DNA from: Bacteroidia bacterium
GTDB taxonomy: Bacteria > Bacteroidota > Bacteroidia > Chitinophagales > Chitinophagaceae
Assembly: GCA_030429205.1 (NCBI GenBank)
Contig: JAUICZ010000001.1
Location: forward strand, 1,292,806 to 1,356,805
DNA length: 64,000 nt
Reading direction: 5' to 3'
The position numbers were made by a program, and so were the translations under genes. The notes beneath the pieces are model-generated. The model was not told the origin of the DNA. It worked only from the letters and a program-made list of their open reading frames with translations, and ran no database searches. Positions 36,383 through 43,483 of this stretch are shown here, piece by piece. Numbering within the stretch: position 1 is the first letter of the stretch; the number at the start of each line of letters is the position of its first letter.

Positions 36383-38434
36383 TTATAATTTAGTGAATTT
36401 AGTTTTGTTCAAAGGTTTGCTTTGTACATCAGATATTTCAATGAGATACATACCTGCAGCAAGACCGGATATGTTTACTTTCGTTGTGCCTGACCTGTCC
36501 AGTTTGTTTTCAGCTACCACCTTACCAACTTTGTCGATGATAGTATAAGTTACCGCTTCTTTAACTGAGGTATTGTGCTTAATGAATAGTTCATTACCAG
36601 TTGCAGGGTTCGGGTATATAACTACAACATCGTTGGCAGAAATACTGCTTACAGACTGTGGTGGTTCCACATATAATATTGCCGCAGCGCTGGTATCGCC
36701 GGGAGCTATACAGTTACCTGCATTATACAACAGACAACGGAACTGGTATCCGTTTTGTGCAGATGATACACGTTTTACACTTAGGGTAGTTGTTTTTACT
36801 CCATTGTAAATCGGACCGTCGTTTACATTTGCATATTGGCCACCAGGGTGTGCTACCTGCCACTGGTATTTGGCAGTACCTGAGTGTGTTATTTTGAACT
36901 TAACATTGTCGTTCGGTTTTGCTAATACATCCGAAGGGCTGGTGCTGACAATAGGATCAACATTTACAATAAGCTTTGCCGGGTTAGATGAAATAGATGA
37001 AGCACAACTGCTCGATACCATGCATCTATATTGGTTACCATTGAAACTATTTTTACTGTTTAATACTAACAGCTTTGCTGAGTTAACATTAGCGTAGTCT
37101 GCACCACTGGTCAAATTTGTCCAACCTGCACCGTTATTTACCTGCCATTGGTATATAAGGTCAGGACCTAAAGCACCAACTGTAAAGCCGGAAGGATCTC
37201 TCGGGCAAACTGTTGTGTCTGTCGGGTTTCCTCCGTTATCAATATTAATAGGCTGATTTACATTAATCTCTATAGGGTATGATTTGCCGGGTCCACATGC
37301 ATTAATGATTGTGAATGTCCCTTTATAAATGCCTGTGCTAGCTGAAGGAGGAACATTTATGGTGACATCATTAGGCATTAAAGTGCCGCCTGTAACATCT
37401 GTAAAACCTACAGTTTGTGCAGCACTCGACCACATAATATCATAAGCCATAGGGTTGCCCTTTGTGCCATTGTATTTTAAAATAGCTTGTGTATTACCCG
37501 AGCATATATGAGGGTTAGCCCCAAGTTCTATTTCTGCATTACCGCCACTTCCGGAGCCGCCCAATACATATGTTGGTTCGTTTGTAATGTTATTGGTGTC
37601 TACTGTGTAGTAATGAAAATCGGGTACCCCATACATATTGTTAGTTAGCACGGTAGTAGGGAATGTGTTTTGATTACAGCTGTTGCAATACCTCATGTCT
37701 GCATACGTAATGTATGGAGATGCCTGTGCAGCAGCACCATAATAATATTGGTGACCACTTGCATTGTGTAATGCTATTATATAATCTTTATTTGCCTCAA
37801 GCCATATATGTTTAGGCAGCAGTGTATAAGAGTATTGCGCTGAACTTCCTGCAACTTGTATCTGCTCAAGCTTAGCTTGTGTGCTGTAGTCAAATAAAGT
37901 AACCCAACGTGTAGTGCCATCAGGTGTAAGCTTTCCGAAGCTGGATACTATGATATCTCTTTTCGGGCTGAATTTTGCACTACGCTGACAATCTGATACA
38001 GTATTTGTGTTAGGTGGTTTTACGCTATCTGTTGATGAGTATGGCCCATTAAATGTTGCATAAGACGATGCAGCGCTTGCACTGGAATTACCATAGCGCA
38101 TATAAATAACTAAGTCTACCAACGGAGTAAGTGTGTCTATCCGCACCCAAATTTTTGTTTTGGTAGAGTTCATGCCCGAGTCAATAAAAAAGTAAAGAGG
38201 TTGTGTCCCCTGACAGTCTTTACTGAACCGGATATCACTACCGTCAGTCTTCATTTTATTCGCTGAGATTTCTGCAGCAGTATTAATGTAGATAGGTACC
38301 TGCCAACCCAGCACAAGGCTGTTTTCGTTATTGGTTACTGTTATTGGTTGGTTGTATTGAAATTGGGCTTGGGCAACAGAAAGTCCCCAAAAAAATGCTA
38401 ATGCCGTAAAAAGGCATCTTAGATTTTTGTTCAT
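36383..38434 (-). CDS. secreted DUF2341 / type IX sorting domain protein
   Basis: ATG 38434 is chosen because a signal peptide starts there (LRCLFTALAFFWGLSVAQAQ); a 25-codon upstream extension is poor. The 683-residue protein has a DUF2341 domain at about 25-140 (LGWQVPIYINTAAEIS, SDIRFSKDCQGTQPLYFFID, VDLVIYMRYGN), beta-sandwich domains, two Ig-like domains (YQWQVNNGAGWTNL, YQWQVAHPGGQYANV) and a type A sorting domain (VVIYPNPATGNELFIK, GLAAGMYLIEI). Expected at the cell surface or outside. Substrate or ligand unknown. Confidence 0.87.
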   Translation of the reverse strand: MNKNLRCLFTALAFFWGLSVAQAQFQYNQPITVTNNENSLVLGWQVPIYINTAAEISANKMKTDGSDIRFSKDCQGTQPLYFFIDSGMNSTKTKIWVRIDTLTPLVDLVIYMRYGNSSASAASSYATFNGPYSSTDSVKPPNTNTVSDCQRSAKFSPKRDIIVSSFGKLTPDGTTRWVTLFDYSTQAKLEQIQVAGSSAQYSYTLLPKHIWLEANKDYIIALHNASGHQYYYGAAAQASPYITYADMRYCNSCNQNTFPTTVLTNNMYGVPDFHYYTVDTNNITNEPTYVLGGSGSGGNAEIELGANPHICSGNTQAILKYNGTKGNPMAYDIMWSSAAQTVGFTDVTGGTLMPNDVTINVPPSASTGIYKGTFTIINACGPGKSYPIEINVNQPINIDNGGNPTDTTVCPRDPSGFTVGALGPDLIYQWQVNNGAGWTNLTSGADYANVNSAKLLVLNSKNSFNGNQYRCMVSSSCASSISSNPAKLIVNVDPIVSTSPSDVLAKPNDNVKFKITHSGTAKYQWQVAHPGGQYANVNDGPIYNGVKTTTLSVKRVSSAQNGYQFRCLLYNAGNCIAPGDTSAAAILYVEPPQSVSSISANDVVVIYPNPATGNELFIKHNTSVKEAVTYTIIDKVGKVVAENKLDRSGTTKVNISGLAAGMYLIEISDVQSKPLNKTKFTKL

Positions 38435-38645
38435 AATAGAGTGTATTGATATGATTTTTTCGTAAAGTTTCGGTAATGAAGTTACACAAATATGACGTAT
38501 AGTGTACACGTTTACAGTGCCATTATATATTTAGAATATTTTTTAAACTATTAGTTAGTAAACTTGATTTATTTAATGCATGTGTGCAGTGTTGGGTAGT
38601 CCTATATTTGAAAGATAATGTGTTATTAATCACATTAACTACAAT

Positions 38646-39272
38646 ATGATTTTTAATAAATTTGCGGCAGATATAAAGCTCATGACTCTTAAAGAAAGAC
38701 TATTAGAAAGAAGCGGTAATGTATGTGAACTATGTGAAGCCTCCGGCAACCTGAATGTATATGAAGTGCCACCACAAGAAGGCGGGTATGAAGAGAATAC
38801 AATATTGATATGCGACAAATGCCATGCTCAAATAAATAAGCAAGAAGAGCTGGATGGCACTCATTGGAAAGTTTTGACTACCAGTATGTGGAGTGAGGTG
38901 CCTGGTTTACAAGTAGTAAGCTGGCGTATGCTGAACAGGTTTAAGCATGAGGCCTGGGCTGCGGAAAGTTTGGATATGATGTACCTGGATGAAGAACGAC
39001 TAGAGTGGGCAAAGGCTACGGGAGATCATGAAAATGATGCATCTGTAGATTTGCACAAAGATGCCAACGGCGCATTGTTACAAAATGGAGATACGGTTGT
39101 GCTTACGAAATCTCTGGATGTAAAGGGGGCATCACTAAAGGCTAAGGTGGGCACAGTAGTAAGAAATATACATTTGGTAAAAGACAACACAGAGCAAATA
39201 GAAGGTAGAGTAGAAGGACAAATGATAGTGATACTGACCAAGTATGTAAGAAGACAAGCCCCCAAAGAATAA
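38646..39272 (+). CDS. PhnA-like zinc-ribbon protein
   Basis: A 208-residue protein (or 196 if ATG 38682 is used, which starts with TLKERLLERSGNVCELC). An N-terminal zinc ribbon has CELC and CDKC pairs, and the C-terminal PhnA domain has LLQNGDTVVLTKSLDVKGAS, KVGTVVRNIHLV and IVILTKYVRR. Despite the name, PhnA is not required for phosphonate use and its role is unclear. Followed after 87 bp by a GyrI-like gene. Confidence 0.85.
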   Translation: MIFNKFAADIKLMTLKERLLERSGNVCELCEASGNLNVYEVPPQEGGYEENTILICDKCHAQINKQEELDGTHWKVLTTSMWSEVPGLQVVSWRMLNRFKHEAWAAESLDMMYLDEERLEWAKATGDHENDASVDLHKDANGALLQNGDTVVLTKSLDVKGASLKAKVGTVVRNIHLVKDNTEQIEGRVEGQMIVILTKYVRRQAPKE

Positions 39273-39359
39273 ACCGTAAGTTTTTCATAGTGGTACAGTA
39301 TACTTGTTGACATAGGGTTGTCACTAAGCAGCTATATGTTTGCCTGTAAAAAGTATACT

Positions 39360-39986
39360 ATGAAACAAGAATGGAGAAAACAGGAAAAGTCTGTTTACTT
39401 ACCTAAAAGTAAACCTGAGCGTGTAAATATCCCTGCATACAAGTACATTGTTATAGACGGTGAGGGTAACCCCAATAGTGAAGCATTTGCTGAATGTGTC
39501 CAGGTGCTATACTCAGTTGCTTATGCGATTAAAATGGGGCTGAAGAAAGCAAAAGAGCAACCGGATGGCTATTCTGATTATACCGTATATCCACTAGAAG
39601 GCATATGGGATATTAATGATGAGGCAAAGAAGAACTTTACAGGCACCATTAATAAAGATGATCTTGTTTTTAACCTCATGATACGTCAGCCGGATTTTGT
39701 TGATGAGGATACCTTTAACCAAATGCTTGATCTGACTAAAAAGAAAAAGCCTCATGACCTGTTAGATAGTATGCGGTTTGAGTCTTTAAAAGACGGCGAT
39801 TGCATCCAAATGATGCATATAGGTAGTTATGATAATGAGTCTGCCAGTTTTGAGATGATGGAGCAATTTGCAGCAGAACAGGGTGTTGAGCGGCTTTCGA
39901 AAAAGCACAGGGAAATATACCTGAGCGATTTTAGAAAAGTACCGGAAGAAAAACTGAAAACAGTACTCAGGTTTAGGGTTAAATGA
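39360..39986 (+). CDS. GyrI-like small-molecule-binding domain protein
   Basis: ATG 39360 gives 208 residues (KQEWRKQEKSVYLPKSKPER follows). NIPAYKYIVIDGEGNPNS, YTVYPLEGIW, MRFESLKDGDCIQMMHIGSY and the C-terminal KHREIYLSDFRKVPEEKLKT match the GyrI-like domain found alone or fused to AraC/MerR regulators. It probably binds a small ligand. No DNA-binding part is present. Confidence 0.85.
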   Translation: MKQEWRKQEKSVYLPKSKPERVNIPAYKYIVIDGEGNPNSEAFAECVQVLYSVAYAIKMGLKKAKEQPDGYSDYTVYPLEGIWDINDEAKKNFTGTINKDDLVFNLMIRQPDFVDEDTFNQMLDLTKKKKPHDLLDSMRFESLKDGDCIQMMHIGSYDNESASFEMMEQFAAEQGVERLSKKHREIYLSDFRKVPEEKLKTVLRFRVK

Positions 39987-39994
39987 TACAACCA

Positions 39995-40026
39995 AAAAGA
40001 GGCCGCATTTATATGTGGCCTCTTTT
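39995..40026. terminator. intrinsic terminator
   Basis: AAAAGAGGCC (39995-40004) pairs with GGCCTCTTTT (40017-40026), with partial further pairing inside. It separates the converging GyrI-like and MbnP-like genes. Confidence 0.88.
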
Positions 40027-40044
40027 ATCGGAAAAGTTATTAAG

Positions 40045-40809
40045 TTACTCCATGCCAATAAAACCTATATTGTCATAAAATGCAGTAGCCATATTATAAG
40101 CGGTTTCTCCCGGCATATGTATTTTGCTGGTAACGCTTACACTAGGAGAGTTGTGCCAAAGCCTAGCAGGGTTGGCCTGAAGGTTGATAACACGGTTTTT
40201 GCTACCGTCAATTGTTAGTGTATGACCGGCAAAGTCTGTAGCTTTTTTTGTTACTACATTATACTGACCCTTAAAGCCTCCTAAATGAAAAGAGAATGCT
40301 CCGTCACTTGAATTAGGTGAGCTTCCTTCTGCTTTCAGCATGATATAACCGGTATTCCAGCTCCAAAACATACCATATGAAGGATCTAATGCTCCGGTTT
40401 GTGCACCGCTGACATTTTTAATGCTGTCTACCCCCATGGTGTATTGCATTTCAACATAATCTCCCGGAGGTATGTTCTTTATGTCAATATCAGACTGGTC
40501 GGGGCACATGGCACATACTAAGTGATAACTATTTGGCTCTTCCCACCACGTACCATCATTTTTCTTTAGTTTAATGTTCGACACATAAAATTTAAAGGTT
40601 GTGAACGTTAGCTTGTCTCCTGTTTTGGGATGATCTAGTGTTTTTCCGAGTTCCCAGGGCAAAAGGTTCGAGCCAAATACGTAATTGAACTGTATTTTCA
40701 TACTACCTTCTGTAGGTGTTACTACCGGTGTAGTATTGTCTTTTTTCTTACATGCGGCAAATGCTACCACTATAGATAAGCCTAATATGGCTAAATGCTT
40801 AATCTTCAT
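40045..40809 (-). CDS. MbnP-like lipoprotein, probable copper binding
   Basis: ATG 40809 is chosen because a lipoprotein signal begins there (LAILGLSIVVAFAAC, lipobox AFAAC); 254 residues. The block GALDPSYGMFWSWNTGYIML, with KFYVSNIKL and GDYVEMQYTMGVD before it, matches the MbnP family of periplasmic/surface copper-associated proteins. The CAMC pair near residue 105 could add metal binding. The neighbour upstream in the same direction is a small protein with a CNGKCYL motif, which supports a metal-related role. Metal choice is inferred from the family. Confidence 0.82.
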   Translation of the reverse strand: MKIKHLAILGLSIVVAFAACKKKDNTTPVVTPTEGSMKIQFNYVFGSNLLPWELGKTLDHPKTGDKLTFTTFKFYVSNIKLKKNDGTWWEEPNSYHLVCAMCPDQSDIDIKNIPPGDYVEMQYTMGVDSIKNVSGAQTGALDPSYGMFWSWNTGYIMLKAEGSSPNSSDGAFSFHLGGFKGQYNVVTKKATDFAGHTLTIDGSKNRVINLQANPARLWHNSPSVSVTSKIHMPGETAYNMATAFYDNIGFIGME

Positions 40810-40886
40810 AAAACTGTTTTTTGTATAATAAATAAATGGAAATGCAGCCATACTAACATTAGCTAAATGGCGCATTTTACGTTAGC

Positions 40887-41270
40887 TTATGAAGATGCTT
40901 CTGGAGGGCGAAAGAAACTGTATATATGGTCTGTTTCAATAAACTTTTTACTGTAAATGCTGTGTGTTTGGGTTGGTTCAGATAGGTGCAAAGAGGATAG
41001 TAGTATGTTTTTATTGCATAATACTATGTCTGTTATGTCAGCTTTTAAAGAATTGCTTTTATTATCCGTTTTAGAGTTTTGATCAGTTTTATCTAGCTGC
41101 TTTTTCAAATAACATTTACCATTACATTGTAATTCGGGCTTGTCTTTATTTACACATAAGTTTTGTGCAATATATTCTTTGTTTAACTCATATACAGTGA
41201 TGACACTCAACTTCATCATATTATGAAAGCTGAATACTACAAATAGTAATATGGATAGTGCGATACGCAT
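40887..41270 (-). CDS. small CNGKCYL-motif protein, probable metal-related
   Basis: ATG 41270 is chosen: RIALSILLFVVFSFHNMM gives a hydrophobic N-terminus; a nine-codon extension is possible. The 127-residue protein has the motif LCVNKDKPELQCNGKCYLKK, with three cysteines, and a low-complexity hydrophilic tail. By memory, this QCNGKCYL element recurs in Bacteroidota genes beside metal uptake or resistance genes, and its partner here is MbnP-like. Function is otherwise unknown. Confidence 0.65.
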   Translation of the reverse strand: MRIALSILLFVVFSFHNMMKLSVITVYELNKEYIAQNLCVNKDKPELQCNGKCYLKKQLDKTDQNSKTDNKSNSLKADITDIVLCNKNILLSSLHLSEPTQTHSIYSKKFIETDHIYSFFRPPEASS

Positions 41271-41480
41271 TGTATATGTTATACTCAAAGTTAGCAAATC
41301 TTTAAGTGTTATAATATGATTTTTGTCATGAATGAATGCTTGTCAATGTTGCCCTGTATAGGCAACTTATTATCTAGTATTAAGTGGCTAAAGGTTATGC
41401 TCCAGCTAATTTATTATGAGATTTAGTTGCGACGGAGAACGAAAACCTATACCGCTTGTGATAATAAAGTAGAAAAATAA

Positions 41481-41506
41481 AAAGCCGACTCGAAAGAGTC
41501 GGCTTT
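41481..41506 (-). terminator. intrinsic terminator downstream of the tRNA-Leu fragment
   Basis: AAAGCCGACTC (41481-41491) pairs with GAGTCGGCTTT (41496-41506), loop GAAA; the T run is on the minus strand, as expected behind a leftward tRNA gene. Confidence 0.88.
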
Positions 41507-41513
41507 GTCTCAG

Positions 41514-41570
41514 TGCCCCAGGGGGGAATCGAACCCCCACTCACTTGCGTGAACCAGATTTTGAGTCTGG
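41514..41570 (-). tRNA. 3' fragment of tRNA-Leu(CAA), attL of the island
   Basis: On the minus strand the anticodon arm (CCAGA-CTCAAAA-TCTGG, anticodon CAA) spans 41554-41570, followed by a long variable arm (TCAC/GTGA), the T arm (41522-41538, loop TTCGAAT) and the acceptor 3' strand CTGGGGC (41515-41521) with discriminator A; CCA is not encoded. The anticodon stem's outer end is followed by unrelated AT-rich sequence: no D arm and no 5' acceptor strand GCCCCAG. It is therefore not a working gene but the repeated 3' part left at one end by an integrase acting at this tRNA. The intact gene is expected at the far right end of the element. Confidence 0.85.
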
Positions 41571-41670
41571 CGATTATTGTATTAATATGATTTGATATGT
41601 TCCGAAGTGGTTGATTTTACTGCGTTTTATATTTTATTGAATCAGGTTGTTTCAAGAAAAAACGCAAAAT

Positions 41671-41717
41671 GTTGTACCTATGTTGTACCCGTATTTTTTA
41701 TGGTTTCTGTATCTTTG
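41671..41717 (+). promoter_or_regulatory. integrase promoter with GTTGTACC direct repeats
   Basis: TATCTTTG at 41710-41717 is a perfect TAnnTTTG -7 element 22 bp before the integrase ATG. GTTGTACC occurs twice, at 41671 and 41682, 11 bp apart (one helical turn), and could be bound by the integrase or a regulator. No well-spaced -33 was found. Confidence 0.5.
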
Positions 41718-41739
41718 TATGTAAATAAACCTGAAAACT

Positions 41740-42945
41740 ATGGCTTCGATAAAGGTTGTTCTGCGGAAAAAGAAGAATAAAGACGGCACATTTCCGCTTG
41801 CAATTAGAATAACTAAAGATAGGAAAACATCATTTATCCATTTAGGGCAGCACCTTAAAGAGAAGGATTGGGATGCAAGTAATCAAAAGGTTAAAAAGTC
41901 GCACCCCAACTCAATAAGGCTTAATAATTACATTCTGAAAAAATTGTCAGAAGCAAATGATAAGTCGTTGGAGTTAGAATCAACAAAGAGGGTGGTTACG
42001 GCAAAATCAGTTTCTCAAAAGATTAAACCTAAAAGTGGTGAAACTGTATTCTCTCAAGCGGATTTGTTTCTCGAAAGGCTTAAAGAAGCAGGCAAGTATA
42101 ATAGGTGGAACAATGAGAAATCTAATATCAGGCATCTTAAAGCCTTCCTGAAAAATGATATTGCCTTTCAGGAGTTAACTATTCCGATGCTAAACAGGTA
42201 TAAAACTTTTCTTCTCTCTAATTATCAAATATCCGAGAGAACTGCAATTAATCATCTGGTAACTGTAAGATCAATATTTAGTCAGGCAATTAATGAGGGT
42301 GCTTGCGATGCTAAATATTATCCATTTGGTAAGGGTAAGATTATTATCAAATTTCCAGAGTCTAAGAAGATTGGGTTAACTACAGACGAGGTTAGGAAAA
42401 TAGAAGAAGTTGAGCTGGAAGGGCGAGCGAATCATGCCAGAAACTTATGGCTGATTTCATTCTATTTTGCAGGGATGCGTGTTTCAGATGTTTTGCGTCT
42501 GAATTGGTCAGATTTTCATGATGGCAGACTTTATTATACAATGGGTAAGAATAATAAAACTGATTCATTGAAAGTATCAGAGAAAGCCCAAAAGATATTG
42601 GATATATATGAAAATGAAAGGGTAGCTAATAATGATCTGGTATTCCCCGATATTCGCCATGTTGACCTGTCTGATAAGTTTGAAGCTGAGAAAAAAATAA
42701 AGACCAGAATTAAGGTCGTTGATGTGATCTTGAGGAATGATGTAGCTCTGGCAGCAGGGATAAAAAAGAAACTGACAATGCACATAGCCAGACATACATT
42801 TGGCAATATTTCAGGAGATAGAATACCAATTCAGATGTTACAAAAACTATATAGACATACTGATATTAAAACAACTATTGGCTATCAGGCTAACTTTATT
42901 CACAAAGACACTGATGATGCTTTGGAAAGTGTGATAGGATTTTAA
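41740..42945 (+). CDS. site-specific tyrosine recombinase (integrase 1)
   Basis: A 401-residue tyrosine recombinase of the Bacteroidota conjugative-element type: an N-terminal arm-binding domain (VVLRKKKNKDGTFPLAIRI), a SAM-like core-binding domain (about 105-205) and the catalytic domain with R247 (GMRVSD), H348-x2-R351 (HIARHTF), a histidine in LYRHTDIKTT and the nucleophile Y382 (GYQ). All catalytic residues are present. It lies 170 bp from the tRNA-Leu fragment, reading into the element, so it is the likely agent of its integration. Confidence 0.95.
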   Translation: MASIKVVLRKKKNKDGTFPLAIRITKDRKTSFIHLGQHLKEKDWDASNQKVKKSHPNSIRLNNYILKKLSEANDKSLELESTKRVVTAKSVSQKIKPKSGETVFSQADLFLERLKEAGKYNRWNNEKSNIRHLKAFLKNDIAFQELTIPMLNRYKTFLLSNYQISERTAINHLVTVRSIFSQAINEGACDAKYYPFGKGKIIIKFPESKKIGLTTDEVRKIEEVELEGRANHARNLWLISFYFAGMRVSDVLRLNWSDFHDGRLYYTMGKNNKTDSLKVSEKAQKILDIYENERVANNDLVFPDIRHVDLSDKFEAEKKIKTRIKVVDVILRNDVALAAGIKKKLTMHIARHTFGNISGDRIPIQMLQKLYRHTDIKTTIGYQANFIHKDTDDALESVIGF

Positions 42946-43089
42946 TAAAATATCCAGTGAGTAAGTACCAATAGATGCAATCAATTCTATGTTTGGGTAC
43001 CTCTAACTTGATAATTACTGAAGTTTATCAAGCAATATTTTAACGAAAAAAACGCTAAAATCATTCAATTACATGGCAAGCGTATCTAA

Positions 43090-43111
43090 AATAGGGTGAA
43101 AACACCCTATT
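43090..43111. promoter_or_regulatory. palindromic operator-like site AGGGTGAAAACACCCT
   Basis: A perfect palindrome with 9-bp arms (AATAGGGTG / CACCCTATT) around AAAA, 69 bp upstream of the Trypco1 gene. It is nearly identical to the site at 13124 before another accessory gene. An integrase terminator is possible, but there is no T run after the hairpin. Confidence 0.5.
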
Positions 43112-43179
43112 GGGAGATGTTTTTTTTTCGGATTTTTATATTCAGTAAGTTTTGTTGATTATTAGATAATAAATGTGAT

Positions 43180-43479
43180 ATGGATAGAGCAAAAGTCAGA
43201 TTATCCGATGGAACTATTTGTTTAGTAGAAGTGAATAGAGCTTCAGCTAGAAAAGAAGTTGCCAATAGAGATGAAATTTTTGAGTTTGAATTAGTAAAAA
43301 AACAAATTAGAAAAATCACTGAAGACTGGGCAGAGACATTTAAACAGCTCAAACCAACTAAAACAGTACTTGAGTTTGGCATTAACTTAAGTATTGAATC
43401 TGGGGCACTAACTAGTGTTATTGTCAAAGGGGCAGGTGAGACTAATTTAAAAATAATTTTAGAGTGGGATAATAAATGA
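43180..43479 (+). CDS. Trypco1 (CU044_2847 family) protein
   Basis: A 99-residue protein matching the trypsin-co-occurring domain 1: an N-terminal beta pair (KVRLSDGTICLVEVNRASA), a central helix (VKKQIRKITEDWAETFKQL) and the strong family end TVLEFGINLSIESGAL, KGAGETNLKIILEW. Family knowledge: Trypco1 proteins are small partners of trypsin-like peptidases in predicted bacterial conflict systems. Here the next gene, four bases downstream, encodes exactly such a peptidase fused to a NACHT ATPase, so the two form one unit. Confidence 0.85.
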   Translation: MDRAKVRLSDGTICLVEVNRASARKEVANRDEIFEFELVKKQIRKITEDWAETFKQLKPTKTVLEFGINLSIESGALTSVIVKGAGETNLKIILEWDNK

Positions 43480-43483
43480 AAAA

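Noticed and set aside
41514-41600. A complete tRNA gene on the minus strand
   Set aside because: The D arm and the 5' acceptor strand are missing; the sequence to the right of the anticodon stem does not pair with the acceptor end.
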